Shown piece after piece: positions 37,001 to 45,721 of a stretch of 64,000 nt of DNA. Below the pieces are notes generated by a model, which searched no databases, had not been told where the DNA came from, and saw only the letters and a list, made by a program, of their open reading frames with translations. The DNA is from Zhengitettix transpicula. Its lineage: Eukaryota; Arthropoda; Insecta; Orthoptera; Tetrigidae. The stretch covers positions 106,208,238 to 106,272,237 of the forward strand of contig CM073593.1 in assembly GCA_037074705.1 (NCBI GenBank). The letters are read 5' to 3'. The position numbers and the translations under genes were made by a program. Every line of letters begins with the position of its first letter. The first letter of the stretch is position 1.

Positions 37001-40000
37001 GTGACTGCCTGAACCGATCACATGTGTCTTGGCTCAGGAAAGATCGATCCAAAATTGGTCGAGAACATCGATATTTCAACATGCAGCGAAGTGGCTGTAA
37101 AGAAAGTGTAGTGAAGACTCATCGACGAGCCGTCTCCAGGGACGGATGTTGCAGTTTTCCAAAGAGTGCCACATGATCACGGCCAGAGATCAACTGCCAA
37201 GTGTCTCAATCCTTGACGCGCCTGGGGGAATTACCGTAAACCTTTGGGATTAATGGATCCGATTGTTTTGGCCGGCTAAATGAACACGCATAATTTGTAT
37301 TTATTTTATTTTTCTCATGTTCAGTTAAATTATTACTAAATTCTGTAAAATATCCCTTTATTTCATCATTTTAAAAAAAAACCTACCACTACAAGTGTCA
37401 AGTGAAACATATTCCTTACCCTATAATCAATTTCTTAGAAAGAAAGTGAAATGGGTCACGTATTCTGGTCATTTTACAGATTTTAATTACTCTACAAACA
37501 TATATATTAATAAGATGATGCTTACACTATCCTCTAAATCCTAATATTAATTTTGGATAGCAGTGTAGAAAATAAATGAAAAAATTTACGTCCTGATTGA
37601 AAATAATGACTTAAAAGGGGTAATATAAATACCACACGCACACAACAACGTTTCTGGGGGATCCTTGTTCCTTTCCTCAGGTGCACGAACAAGAGTCTAG
37701 AGCGACACAACTGCACAGGTCAAGTTGACAACACTCAAACAGCTTTTAGATATTTGATACAAGTGCAGTTGTGTCGCTCTAGGCTCTTGTTCGCGCACCT
37801 GAGGAAAGGAACAAGGGTCCCCCAGAAACGTTGTTGTGTGCGTGTGGTATTTATATTACCCCTTAAGTGGCCGTCGTCCTTCTTCATGTGTAGAGAATAG
37901 TTAAATTTGTAGTAAATCATTGATCCGTCTTAAAAGTTGTTGGAGTCTGTAATAAGTTGTAACTAAGCTTGGGGCGGCTTAAAACTCTATAATAAACTTA
38001 TATAATTGGTTTTAATGTAATTAATGGTTAAGAAACTTTAACCACGTCCTTTTAACTGTTAAGTAATTTCTATTTACTCACTCAGGAGTTTAAATCATCA
38101 AGTACAGTTTTCAAGATTGAAATAAATTACTAACGTATTGAATAGGGAAACCTCGGGGCGATCTCAATTGTTTACACACGTGTCCGTCTTTGCAGCCTCG
38201 TAGAAGCTTCCCCGGGCTGGTAGACGTGTTGGGCAACCGGGAAAATCTCTCATCTGTGGACAGCTTCCTCCTTCTCTCGACCACGTAACAGTTTCTCAGC
38301 GTCGGCCATGTTCGTCTTCTCTTCCGTCGGACTGATTTGAACTTTACATTTCTAACCCCGACTTCCTTCTTCTGTTCGCATACTTCCGCCTTCTCCAAGT
38401 TTTACATGCGAACTGCCCCTTTTTCGTCGCTTGTCCGCCTTCCAGCTAGGCTTTCTTCGTTCTCTTCACCAGAGGGTGGAAACCTCTTCACGAGGCCAAT
38501 CTGCGGCGATCTTACAATTTCACCTGTTGGAGGGGGGTTGACCGTTGGGAATTTAGGTGAGGCCCAGGGGCTCTTGTTTAACTTCCATAATCCTCTCTTC
38601 TTTTGTCCGGAGGCTTGATTTCTTCTGGACGCCTCCCCCGTGCCGGCACCAACTTTGATGGCGGAATCTTCCCAGCAAACTCTGGGTACAGAGGCGTTTT
38701 TACTTAAAATAATATAAAAAAATCTTTAATTAATTTGCGGGGGTGTTTTTCTTCGCTACAAAGTAAAAAAGCACAATTTAAGACTCACGGAGTAACAAAA
38801 ATATTATATTATTAATGTTTTCTTCTCCTCCAGGTTACGGAAGACGACATTGCTTACTGCATGGGAAGAACATTTTCGCAAACATCAATGGACGGTGACG
38901 ATTCAACCGAAGACCATCCTTTGAGAATACTTAGTGAGGAGAATTTGACCGTCGTTTCGACATTCACAGGTGATTGGACAAGGACATTTCCTCATTGTTA
39001 AACAATGCCAAGTGCTTCCTTCCTTCATTCCTGCATATAATTATTCTCCGTTCAATTACGTTAAACCCAGCGGAGTGAGTAACCTGCACTGTCTACCAAC
39101 TTCAGCTCCATTCTCCAGCAAGCTCCTTATAACCAAACTCCCCATAATTATTACAGTAAATTCTGTCTTGAGAGAGACGCATGTAAATTTATCTAAAAAT
39201 AATATTTATTTGCAAACCAACGCCTCTCTCCGTTTTTCTTTCAACTAAGGTTCCCACATGCCGAGGCCTGTTTTGAGAGGTGTATGTTCCGGGGTCGCAG
39301 ACCTTGGGCATACGGTAAGAGTTGTCCGCTATTCCCATTGCAACAGTCGGCCAGCTGCCTCCTAAACTGGTCAAGGCACGGCGAGGGGAAAGCTGCGTCC
39401 CCACAGCAAACCCCTCTCCCGTCATCCATGGAAGGCCGTGGGACAAGTACTGTAACGCGTGTATTTAGGTTTAAGTTTTTCTTTGTCTCGGAAGTGTTGT
39501 TTGCTGTGGTCTTGAGAATTCGAAACCGTGCACGTGCGTGGGGGTGGAGGAGATAAATATTTCCATCCAAGTAATTTCGTGTCCTGCCTCGATTGTTGGC
39601 CTCAACATGACAGAATAGTTAGTCATTGATGACTACGGAACTGCAGCTGCGTGTTATAAATCTTGTGACAATGGAAGAATCAGTCAACTGGCATTTCGAC
39701 GAAGTTTTCTAATAATTAAAAAAGTAAAAGGATGGGAGGATATAATGGAGGGGACGTAGATAAGCTTTTGAAACTGGGACAGTTGTTCTGGGCTCACCAA
39801 AGCTAGTGGATGTGATTAAGAGAGGTTCCGTAAAGTTGTTGTCTCTGATACAGTTCGAGGCAGAATCGTCGTGAGAAAGGGGCCACAATGGTTAGTGAAG
39901 AGTTCGCAGAATAGCAACACACAATTTAGTACGACGGCTTGCCAGCATTCAATCCCGGAGGCCGACGCCTTAGCCAGTGATCAACCCCTACGTCGGTACG

Positions 40001-43000
40001 AGAGCTACAGCAGGCAACACAACACAGAATAGCAGATCTCTTCTATGTGGTGCCTCAGATAAGAGTTTTCATGTTTAACTTTAATAAACTTATATAAAAT
40101 TTCTTTATTGGTCAAATATTTATTTTGATTTAACGTAAGAACCCAGCCCACAAAAATAATTATTTACAGTACCCAATGCCCGACCTAACTGATGCAGGTT
40201 TTTCTAGGGTTTTCCCTGCATCACTTTTAGGCGAATTCCTCTACCTTTCCGCATCCCCCCTTTCAGTGCCTTTCCTATGCTATAAGAGGATTGGGGCACT
40301 ACCCTATATATAGCGTGTCTACACCGTCTTCTTTCCCACCACGTGGATTACCCTCATGTAGCCTTGGCTTGGCCTCGTCTGTTGCTATTTTTCAGAGCCG
40401 CTGTGTGTTTTCAGATTCGCTGTCGGTGACCACGGACCTGGAGCTTCAGAGGTTCGACCCCCGTCCGCAGTTCGAGTTCCAGCTTCACCCGCCGCCCACG
40501 GAGCCCTCGCTGACAGACCAGTTGTCCTGCTCGGCGCTTCCTTCGAGATCTCCGTCTCGCTGCCTGTCTCTGACCGACGTCCTCAGCAGCTGCGAGGACA
40601 ACGCGCCCTCTGGCGGCGGCGGCAGCATCTTCAGCGAGCCTCTGTGCGGCGTCCACCAGCGCTCCAGGAGAGGAAGCCCGCTCACGTCCAAGCGACTGCT
40701 GCACCGCACTCTGCTGCTCAAGAGGTCCTCCAACATCGCCGCGCTCCGGCTGCCCGACGGCGCCTCCAACCCGAACATTCGCGAGGAAGAGCCCGAGAGG
40801 GTTCCCGGCAACGGCGCGTCCAGCTCCGACACCGAGGAGGAGGTGGTCGTCGTCGTCCCCAAGGACCCGGTCAAGGGGGAACTGTGCGTCACGACCGCCA
40901 CCACGGGCAGCTCGGGCTACGGCAGTCTGCAGACGGACGGCACCAGCTCCGCGTCCACCAGGCTGTCAGACCTGGAACTGAGGCCCGTGGGAGGTACGTG
41001 CATCCAAAAACACCTGAGGGAGTCCAATTTTGAAGTCACGGTAATTCGAAAACGATCAAGAATGGAAAATTTCTGAGGATTCCTCTGTCCGGAATAAGAC
41101 CGAATGTCCTCGGATCATCCCCCATAAAATAAAAATAATATTTTATTTACGTCCAATTCTTTTAATAATATAAATTAAATAATAATCTTTTTTTACAGAT
41201 ATTTGAGAATATTTTATACATCACAACGACGCTTCACTATGCTTTTATACTTTCATCAGGTTGTTATGGTTTTACAGCAAGAAATACTTGAAAGTATTTG
41301 AATAACTCTGCCAAGTAACAAAAATAATTTGGGTACATATAAACTTGTTATGTGTGAAACCACCCACAAGTTATCTTCATACCTTCATCATCTTATGTAT
41401 TTAAACGCACAGGAGCTTTCGGCGCCTTTGACACAATCATCTGTGTGTAAAAAAAAACTCACATAGAGCACATAATTATTATTTTTTATAATATGTAATG
41501 TAAATAATTATTATATTTTGACTGTAACATTATGCAAGTATTATTGAGGTTTTTTAAGAAACAGTTGCTTATGGCAATGGCGCCGAAAGCTCCTGAGGTT
41601 TAACTATCTAAGACGATAACATGACTTGTATGTGGTTTGAAACGTTACTAGTAAACAACTGTGGCTCTCGGAGCTAAGACACAAGCATGATTTATTTTTA
41701 GTTGAAAGAAATTAAATGTAAATGTTTACCTTAGAGGATTCTCCTGCCACTGATAGGACGACGGCCATTACTTAATGTTCGGGGGTTTCCTGTCCTCAGC
41801 AGGTGTCGTGGCCGAGGTCCTGCAGTACTGCCGTGAGGATGTGGACCGGCTGGAGAGAGGCTGGAGCGAGGCCAGGAGCAGCAAGGTTCGCCAACTGCGG
41901 GAACAGCAACTGCAGCTGAGAGAAGAGCTGGCAGCGGCCAAGGCGAGGCTCATGTTGCCGCCCTCCAGGTGGCGCTACGAGCGTGAGTACAAAATCTCTA
42001 CACGTTGGATTCTCTTCTCTTCCTTCTCTCGCGCACTCGTAATTCCCTTTATTATAAGATTTCATTCGGCAGTGTTCTTCAACTTCTTTCAACTAATTTT
42101 TCCACATCATTTTATTTTTTTTAGAGTAACAGAGTCCATGAGGGTAATCCACATGGTGGCAACTCCCCTTTAATAGCATAGGAAGGGCGGGGATGCGGAA
42201 AGGTAGAGGAAGGTAGCCAAGGGTTAAGTAGGGGCCCCCGGGCTACGGTTTAAGGATCCTACACGGCATTTCACATAAAAGTGATGCAGGGAAAACCCCT
42301 ACAAAACCTGCATCAGGTAGGTCGGGCATTGGGTACTTGTCCCACGCCCTTCCCTGGATGGTGGGAGAGGGGTTTGCTGTGAGGGCGCAGCATTGCCCTC
42401 GCCGTACCTCGACCAGTTTAGGAGGCAGCTGGCCGACTATTCCAATAGCAATAGCGAACAACTCTTACCGTATGCCCGAGGTCTGTGACCCCGGAACATA
42501 CACCTCTCAGAACAGGCCTCGGCATGTGGGAACCTTAGTTCAAAAACAGAGAGAGGAAAAGGCATCCCCAAACGTAGCCCCTTGCATCTACTGCCTGCGA
42601 GAGAAAATACCTCACATTTACTGCCTGCGAGAGAATAACCCTCGCAGACAGCTTATCTCAACCAATTAATTTTTTTTAGGCTACCAGGCTACATGAGGGT
42701 AATCCACATGGTGGCAACTCCCCTTTAATAGCATAGGAAGGGATTTGAAAGAGGGGATGTGGAAGGGTAGAGGAAGGTAGCCAAGGGTCAACTACGGGCC
42801 CCCGGGCTATGGTTTAAGGATCCTACCTGGCATTCGCCTGAATTTAATGCAGGGCAAATCCTAGAAAAACCTGCATCAGGTAGGTTGGGCATTGGAAGTC
42901 AACGCTGAAGCAGCTTGTCCGACTCATTCGTACAGCAAAAATATTTTGACAGCTGTAGAACGAAGGTTTTTCCCGGAGTAGAAAGTGGGGGGGGGGGTTT

Positions 43001-44627
43001 CCAGTCTGGTAAAGTCGTCGGTAACACGCGACGTTTCGATGGCATTCAGCGTCATCGTCTTCGCCAGCAACTGGAAACCCCGAGAAGCCTTTACCCTCTG
43101 TTTTAATAACATCTCAGTATTCACCGGATGTCAGGAAGCCGTTATCCACATTCTTCCTCCTCAATTTTCAATCATTTATACATCGTGTGTAGTGAAGCAT
43201 TTCTTCTACAGTAGCGTAATACCTGAAATAATAATAGTTTCGACTTAATGAGGAAGTCGTTAGGAGTGTGGTCGAGAAGTGGATAGTAACGAGCAAAGAT
43301 CTTGCGGTGGAGAAACAAGATTTTTAAAAAAAAACATCTGATTTTAAATCTTGTGAAAGGAAACCGAATAATAATAGAAAACGTAATCAACGACGCGGAA
43401 GGCGTCGGACGATCACATAAGATGATCAGATGGGTTAAGCGTAAGGTAATTGATTTCATAACGTCAACAGTCTGGAATGTAACAACAAATATAAGGACGT
43501 TAATAATCTGCCATTAAAATACAAGCAAATTCACATCAATGCAAAGTTACTTCAGTCAAATTTCCGTCATGGAAACTTTGTGTCCTGGTTCCTGTTTGGT
43601 CTAAATTGTTATTATTTAATCATATTCCATGTACAAAGGAGGCAAATAAGGATTATAACAATTCCATATTTCCAGGATTTAAACATTTTGGTTTGCAGAA
43701 GTCTGCAGTGAACGGAAATAAGTCAATTAGACAATTTTTTTTGTATAAACATAATATCCAAATTTTAGGATCGGAAAATGGCTTAAAACCTGTAAAATTA
43801 ATACTTCCGTCGTCAAATAAATTTGTAAAACTTTATCTGTGAACATTTCCCTTACATCCAGGAACATGGAATATGTTGAAAAGTCACTTTGATCGTGTTG
43901 AGGACGGAATTAATCATTTTAGCTAGACTTCGTAGTTACGGCGACTTGGGACTCGTGTTTGCCGAAGTTGGCCGATGATTGCCGAAGGTGCCCGAAGCTC
44001 TGCGGCGTGCCAATTTCGTAGTTGAAAAAGTTTATTATTAGTAAAGAGAAAAGTATAGCCGAATCTACCTGAGATAAAATGGCCAGCATCTCTGTTAACA
44101 TGAATTAGGACTTCTCTTCGCTGCAGATATCATGTAGAATAAATCTATATCATGTTTAAGCCATCACATTGCCTTATAGGTTATAATGAAATCTTAATTC
44201 CTGACTTATACATGATAAAAAAATATTACAATTTGTCTGTGGTAAATAATTGACTGGAATCCAAGTCCAGGACTGGATAGACCCGAGTAGAAGCGACTGG
44301 ATGAGTTTTACTATATTCCGTTCCTTGGGTTCATTTCATTTCATCTGCATTTGATTCACGATCATGCGGTCTGTCGTTGTAAGTAGTGATTCGTTGTTCC
44401 TGCTTTCAGACTGACTGACCCCCACCTGCTTGTCCCGTTTTCCAGTGCACGTGGAATCCAGCATGGACCAGAGAGACCCCGGCTTCGTGGAGGCGCTGAC
44501 CAGGGAGACGGAGATCCTCAGGAAGAGGGTGGAGGCTTGTAAGTCGCGCGTCATGCTGGTCACGTGCTTCGACTGCCAGCCTCGCTACGACGACTCCAGT
44601 CCCACGGGAACCTCGGCCTCACCTTGA
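24881..44627 (+). CDS. Kif26: KIF26-type (kinesin-11 family) kinesin-like protein, 5' end missing
   Basis: Thirteen exons join in frame: 24881-25034, 27926-28168, 29165-29258, 29333-29521, 29647-29829, 30147-30288, 31526-31688, 33620-34679, 36587-36714, 38834-38969, 40415-40993, 41803-41982 and 44446-44627. They give 1143 residues plus a stop; every border is AG/GT and every phase matches. The order is an AAQK-containing linker, a degenerate kinesin motor (starts [13 protein letters not shown]-loop-like [14 protein letters not shown], switch-II-like HLIDLGS, end [14 protein letters not shown]), the [11 protein letters not shown] segment typical of KIF26A/B, a long Ser/Asp/Gln-rich tail, a predicted coiled coil, and a C-terminus with [17 protein letters not shown]. 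Known members (vertebrate KIF26A/B, fly CG14535) bind microtubules without normal ATPase cycling and act in signalling and cell migration. That role is inferred from the family. The N-terminal exons and start codon were not found. Exon L and the tail exon are much more GC-rich than the introns. Confidence 0.93.
26310..27870 (-). repeat. tandem ~290-bp repeats in Kif26 intron
   Basis: Five units, each with CACAACAACGTTTCTGGGGA, ATCCTTGT, AAAATTTACGCTCCAGTTCC, TTGATTGTCGCTTCCGATTA and TTAAAACGCAGATTTTAACA. They begin near 26313, 26620, 26910, 27215 and 27505; a last partial unit ends in GAGCCTAGAGCGACACAACT. They fill the intron between exons A and B. Confidence 0.88.
27926..28168 (+). CDS. Kif26: Kif26 exon B, motor domain start
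   Basis: Acceptor CGTCCTCAG, donor GTGAGA; 81 codons in phase 0. It encodes beta-1 of the motor (VKVLLRVRG), a loop rich in Gly/Ser/Pro, and FAFDGIF, equivalent to the kinesin F.FD.VF motif. The exon follows directly on the tandem repeats that fill the preceding intron. Confidence 0.92.
28376..28480 (-). repeat. 525-nt family copy 17, degenerate fragment in Kif26 intron
   Basis: Diverged and internally duplicated CCTTCCGCATCCCC blocks. It sits between exons B and C. Confidence 0.6.
28534..29044 (+). repeat. 525-nt family copy 18, complete, in Kif26 intron
   Basis: Runs from GCAACAGGCTGCATGAGGG to the hairpin head; its head ends 120 bp before exon C. Confidence 0.87.
29165..29258 (+). CDS. 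Kif26: Kif26 exon C, motor up to the P-loop
   Basis: Acceptor CCGTTTTCAG, donor GTACGG, phase 0 in and phase 1 out. It encodes [20 protein letters not shown] then [19 protein letters not shown] replaces the usual NGTIFAYGQT before the P-loop and is characteristic of the KIF26 group. The P-loop is split by the next intron. Confidence 0.93.
29333..29521 (+). CDS. Kif26: Kif26 exon D, P-loop and following helix
   Basis: Acceptor ATGTTCACAG, donor GTAAGT. The split codon makes G, giving LGKTHTMVG, so the GKT core is kept although the canonical GQTGSGKT is not. It continues [20 protein letters not shown] and [22 protein letters not shown], which match the kinesin GIIPR...LF..I and F.V.VS..E.YNE.L..LL positions. 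Confidence 0.93.
29647..29829 (+). CDS. Kif26: Kif26 exon E, central motor domain
   Basis: Acceptor TGTTTGTTGCAG, donor GTGAGG, phases 1 and 1. It encodes a variable loop, then [20 protein letters not shown] and RLHLYQYRV. The usual switch-I NxxSSRSH is absent at this position, which agrees with the loss of normal ATPase chemistry in KIF26 proteins. Confidence 0.9.
30147..30288 (+). CDS. Kif26: Kif26 exon F, switch-II region
   Basis: The acceptor is a tandem CAGCAG (AG at 30145-30146 and 30148-30149); both choices keep the frame and differ by one Ala. Donor GTAAGA follows 30288. It encodes [15 protein letters not shown] and [24 protein letters not shown] sequence; DLGS stands where active kinesins have DLAGSE. 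Confidence 0.92.
30745..31228 (+). repeat. 525-nt family copy 19, in Kif26 intron
   Basis: Preceded by a G-run and lacking the final hairpin: it ends at CTCCTACAAGGTTC. Confidence 0.86.
31526..31688 (+). CDS. Kif26: Kif26 exon G, end of motor domain
   Basis: Acceptor TATTTGCAG, donor GTGCGA, phases 2 and 0. It encodes [15 protein letters not shown], the counterpart of DSKLT.LL.DSLGGN, then [19 protein letters not shown] and [14 protein letters not shown], the motor's last helix. The following intron is packed with retroposon copies. Confidence 0.93.
31884..32372 (+). repeat. 525-nt family copy 20, diverged, in Kif26 intron
   Basis: More substitutions and small indels than other copies, including loss of part of CATGAGGGTAA. 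It is probably an old insertion. Confidence 0.82.
32377..32497 (+). repeat. 525-nt family copy 21, internal piece
   Basis: Only the GGTACTTGTCCCA to GGCCGACTATTCC part. It is wedged between copies 20 and 22, suggesting nested insertion or deletion. Confidence 0.8.
32504..32868 (+). repeat. 525-nt family copy 22, head lost
   Basis: Tail end to CCCAAGGTCTGCG. It lies 750 bp before the large exon H. Confidence 0.85.
32963..32998 (-). other. CTGAAGATGT...ACATGAAACG motif
   Basis: On the minus strand CTGAAGATGT and ACATGAAACG enclose a 14-nt loop; ATGT/ACAT form the stem. It lies in the Kif26 intron before exon H. Confidence 0.55.
33620..34679 (+). CDS. Kif26: Kif26 exon H, large tail exon
   Basis: Acceptor TCGCTTGTCCAG, donor GTCAGA, phases 0 and 1, 353 codons. 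It opens [20 protein letters not shown] and contains [14 protein letters not shown], a signature shared with vertebrate KIF26. WIDGPL occurs twice (34112-34129 and 34187-34204), followed by [13 protein letters not shown]. The rest is Ser/Asp/Asn/Gln-rich and probably disordered. The GTCAGA donor is weaker than the others, but its phase exactly fits exon I, giving NK-EFSLDG. Confidence 0.92.
35240..35475. repeat. GAAACGTTG-family inverted pair with (TA)n centre
   Basis: CACAACGTTTCTTCC and CCTTTCTTCAGGTGCGAAGA on one side, TGCGGTTGTGTCGCTCTAG and CCAGAAACGTTGTTG on the other, around a short TA run at 35358-35371. Confidence 0.7.
35873..36393 (+). repeat. 525-nt family copy 23, complete, in Kif26 intron
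   Basis: GGGTAACAGGCAACATGAGGG to the hairpin head; it ends ~190 bp before exon I. Confidence 0.87.
36587..36714 (+). CDS. Kif26: Kif26 exon I, acidic tail segment
   Basis: Acceptor GTTGTTTCAG, donor GTGACG, phases 1 and 0. It encodes [20 protein letters not shown] and an acidic stretch ending CLQ. It joins exon K in phase 0; an open acceptor-led segment at 38196 could also follow it. Confidence 0.82.
36826..37240 (+). repeat. ~430-bp dispersed repeat, copy 2, in Kif26 intron
   Basis: Same order of blocks as the copy at 823-1268, with small indels (for example GAAGGTGCTG versus GAAGTGGCTG). It lies ~110 bp downstream of exon I. Confidence 0.75.
37617..37716 (-). repeat. left arm of a near-perfect 100-bp inverted repeat
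   Basis: GGGGTAATATAAATACCACA ... GCGACACAACTGCAC. The reverse complement at 37763-37862 differs at only 3 of 100 positions. Spacer 46 bp. Confidence 0.95.
37763..37862 (+). repeat. right arm of the 100-bp inverted repeat
   Basis: GTGCAGTTGTGTCGCTCTAG, CACCTGAGGAAAGGAACAAG, CCCCCAGAAACGTTG, TATTTATATTACCCC. It lies in a Kif26 intron, so the pre-mRNA would form a ~100-bp duplex. Confidence 0.95.
38196..38288 (+). other. possible alternative Kif26 exon or alternative C-terminus
   Basis: A good acceptor (CGTCTTTGCAG) opens a phase-0 segment that matches the phase of exon I. It encodes 30 codons, including [20 protein letters not shown], and then TAA at 38286. The donor-like GTAACA at 38285 leaves phase 2, which would put exon K out of frame and stop it. 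A donor GTAGAC after 38219 would leave an 8-codon in-frame microexon. It may be a microexon, an alternative terminal exon, a poison exon or chance. Confidence 0.35.
38834..38969 (+). CDS. Kif26: Kif26 exon K, acidic tail segment
   Basis: Acceptor CTTCTCCTCCAG, donor GTGATT, phases 0 and 1. It encodes [18 protein letters not shown] and an acidic Ser/Asp stretch ending VSTFT. No known domain is recognised. The case rests on strong splice signals and on frame continuity with exons I and L. Confidence 0.82.
39224..39451 (-). repeat. 525-nt family copy 24, middle part
   Basis: CTCTCCGTTTTTC through GGGACAAGTAC; both head and A-tail are missing. Confidence 0.83.
40169..40364 (-). repeat. 525-nt family copy 25, rearranged tail
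   Basis: TACCCAATGCCCGACC to CATGTAGCC with a deletion of the TAGGATCC block and a ~40-bp unrelated insert. It ends ~50 bp before the exon L acceptor. Confidence 0.8.
40415..40993 (+). CDS. Kif26: Kif26 exon L, Ser/Pro-rich tail exon
   Basis: Acceptor GTGTGTTTTCAG, donor GTACGT, phases 1 and 1, 193 codons. It begins [20 protein letters not shown], runs through [20 protein letters not shown], a Gly run and a Lys/Arg segment ([18 protein letters not shown]), and ends [14 protein letters not shown]...RPVG. No fold is recognised; it is likely disordered and phosphorylatable, though that is inference. Codons are strongly GC-rich. Confidence 0.88.
41385..41620. repeat. short inverted repeat in Kif26 intron
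   Basis: CAGGAGCTTTCGGCGCC near 41409-41425 and GGCGCCGAAAGCTCCTG near 41579-41595 are exact inverses with partly matching flanks. GAAACGTTAC follows at ~41639. Confidence 0.75.
41803..41982 (+). CDS. Kif26: Kif26 exon M, coiled-coil segment
   Basis: The acceptor is again a tandem CAGCAG; both sites (exon start 41800 or 41803) keep the frame. Donor GTGAGT follows 41982. It encodes [16 protein letters not shown] and [20 protein letters not shown], a charged heptad-like helix, then LPPSRWRYE, which joins LHVESS of the last exon. Vertebrate KIF26 has a similar coil and RW.Y.LHVE junction. Confidence 0.9.
42120..42652 (+). repeat. 525-nt family copy 26, complete, in Kif26 intron
   Basis: Complete, with a duplicated TACTGCCTGCGAGAGAA head segment near 42588-42630. 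Paired with copy 27. Confidence 0.87.
42673..42896 (+). repeat. 525-nt family copy 27, tail half
   Basis: Starts ~20 bp after copy 26 and stops at TAGGTTGGGCATTGG. Confidence 0.86.
42897..44445 (+). other. last Kif26 intron, mostly unique sequence
   Basis: After the GAAACG motif at 43024, AT-rich sequence without recognised repeats. The short frames at 43302-43842 match nothing known. Confidence 0.5.
43024..43063 (-). other. hairpin-GAAACG motif
   Basis: Minus strand GAAGACGATGACGC...GCCATCGAAACGTCGCG; GATG/CATC form a short stem before GAAACG. In the last Kif26 intron. Confidence 0.55.
44446..44627 (+). CDS. Kif26: Kif26 exon N, conserved C-terminus and stop
   Basis: Acceptor CCCGTTTTCCAG; the split codon makes Leu. 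It encodes [40 protein letters not shown] and [12 protein letters not shown], then TGA at 44625-44627. DPGFVEAL and [14 protein letters not shown] match the extreme C-terminus of the KIF26 family, so the 3' end of the CDS is secure. Confidence 0.94.
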
Positions 44628-44815
44628 CCAGCATGAAGCGAGGACCACGCAATGCGGACATTTCAAATGTCTACGTGCATAAGTTTGCTTTGAGTAGAGA
44701 AGATTTTCAGAAGAAATGAGTAAGAATGGAGAATGGGACGCGAGAGACAACCTTATAAAACACAATCAGTATTGAAGTTATTGTAAAGACTGAATAAAAT
44801 TCCACTAATGCACTC
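44628..44815 (+). terminator. Kif26 3' UTR with poly(A) signal
   Basis: AATAAA stands at 44793-44798, about 165 nt after the stop codon; cleavage would be expected near 44810-44820. Later signals are possible, but a minisatellite begins 0.9 kb further on. Confidence 0.6.
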
Positions 44816-45721
44816 ACACAGACGAATTAAGCCAGAGGGGAACAAAAATCCCAACTGAAGTCCATAATTGTACTGATACTCTTTCTTATTTATTTTCGGA
44901 ACCACAAAACTCTCTTATATTGACTATGTTCCACTTTTTCCCCCCAAGTTCCAACTGCGGCAAACTTTCCTGATGAAACACTATTCTTCCTTGGCTCCAA
45001 CAACACTCGGGGGACTACCACATCTTCACCTGACAGGGGCACATGGGTGGTCAGTTGTCCTCGAGTCCTCATCTTGACCACGGTGAAGGGAAACAACCGT
45101 GCTCGTGGTGATGGAGTAAAGGACTTTGCGTTACTTTACCTGCTTTTCTTACAATAGTTCTTGTTGAAAATTTTCCCACAGTTTCCCCCAAAATCTTATT
45201 TTAACAGTCAGTTCCACCTTTGGACCTATTATATATGTCATCTTCAGAAGTCCTTAGAGTTATTCGTTCTCTCACTTGCCTTCATTTTTTTCACATCATT
45301 GCTTCCATTTTGTAGCACATAAGCAAGGTTAAATTCATTCATTTAATTTATATTACTATTTCTTTTATAGCCCACGTCCCAAAATATTGTGCTCTTTCCA
45401 GCTCTATATCAAAGTACTCATATATTTTCTATTGTATGTTGATGATGTAATTTGAGTGTCAATCATGATCCTATTCCTGTTTCTAATTCTTTTTTAAATA
45501 ATTTTCTAGAATTTCTTCTTAGCAAATTTCTTTTCATTTCCATTATTTATGAATTTCAACTGTTAAATCCTCCTGATGGATGATAAGTATGTCATCTTCC
45601 TACATTTAACCCTCGATACTCTTCAGCAGTCCTAATTCTCCCTATAAAGAGCAGTTATTTTATTATCAGTGTTCCTTGGGAAATTACCAGTTTCTATGTT
45701 TCACCTATTTAGATTTTATAC

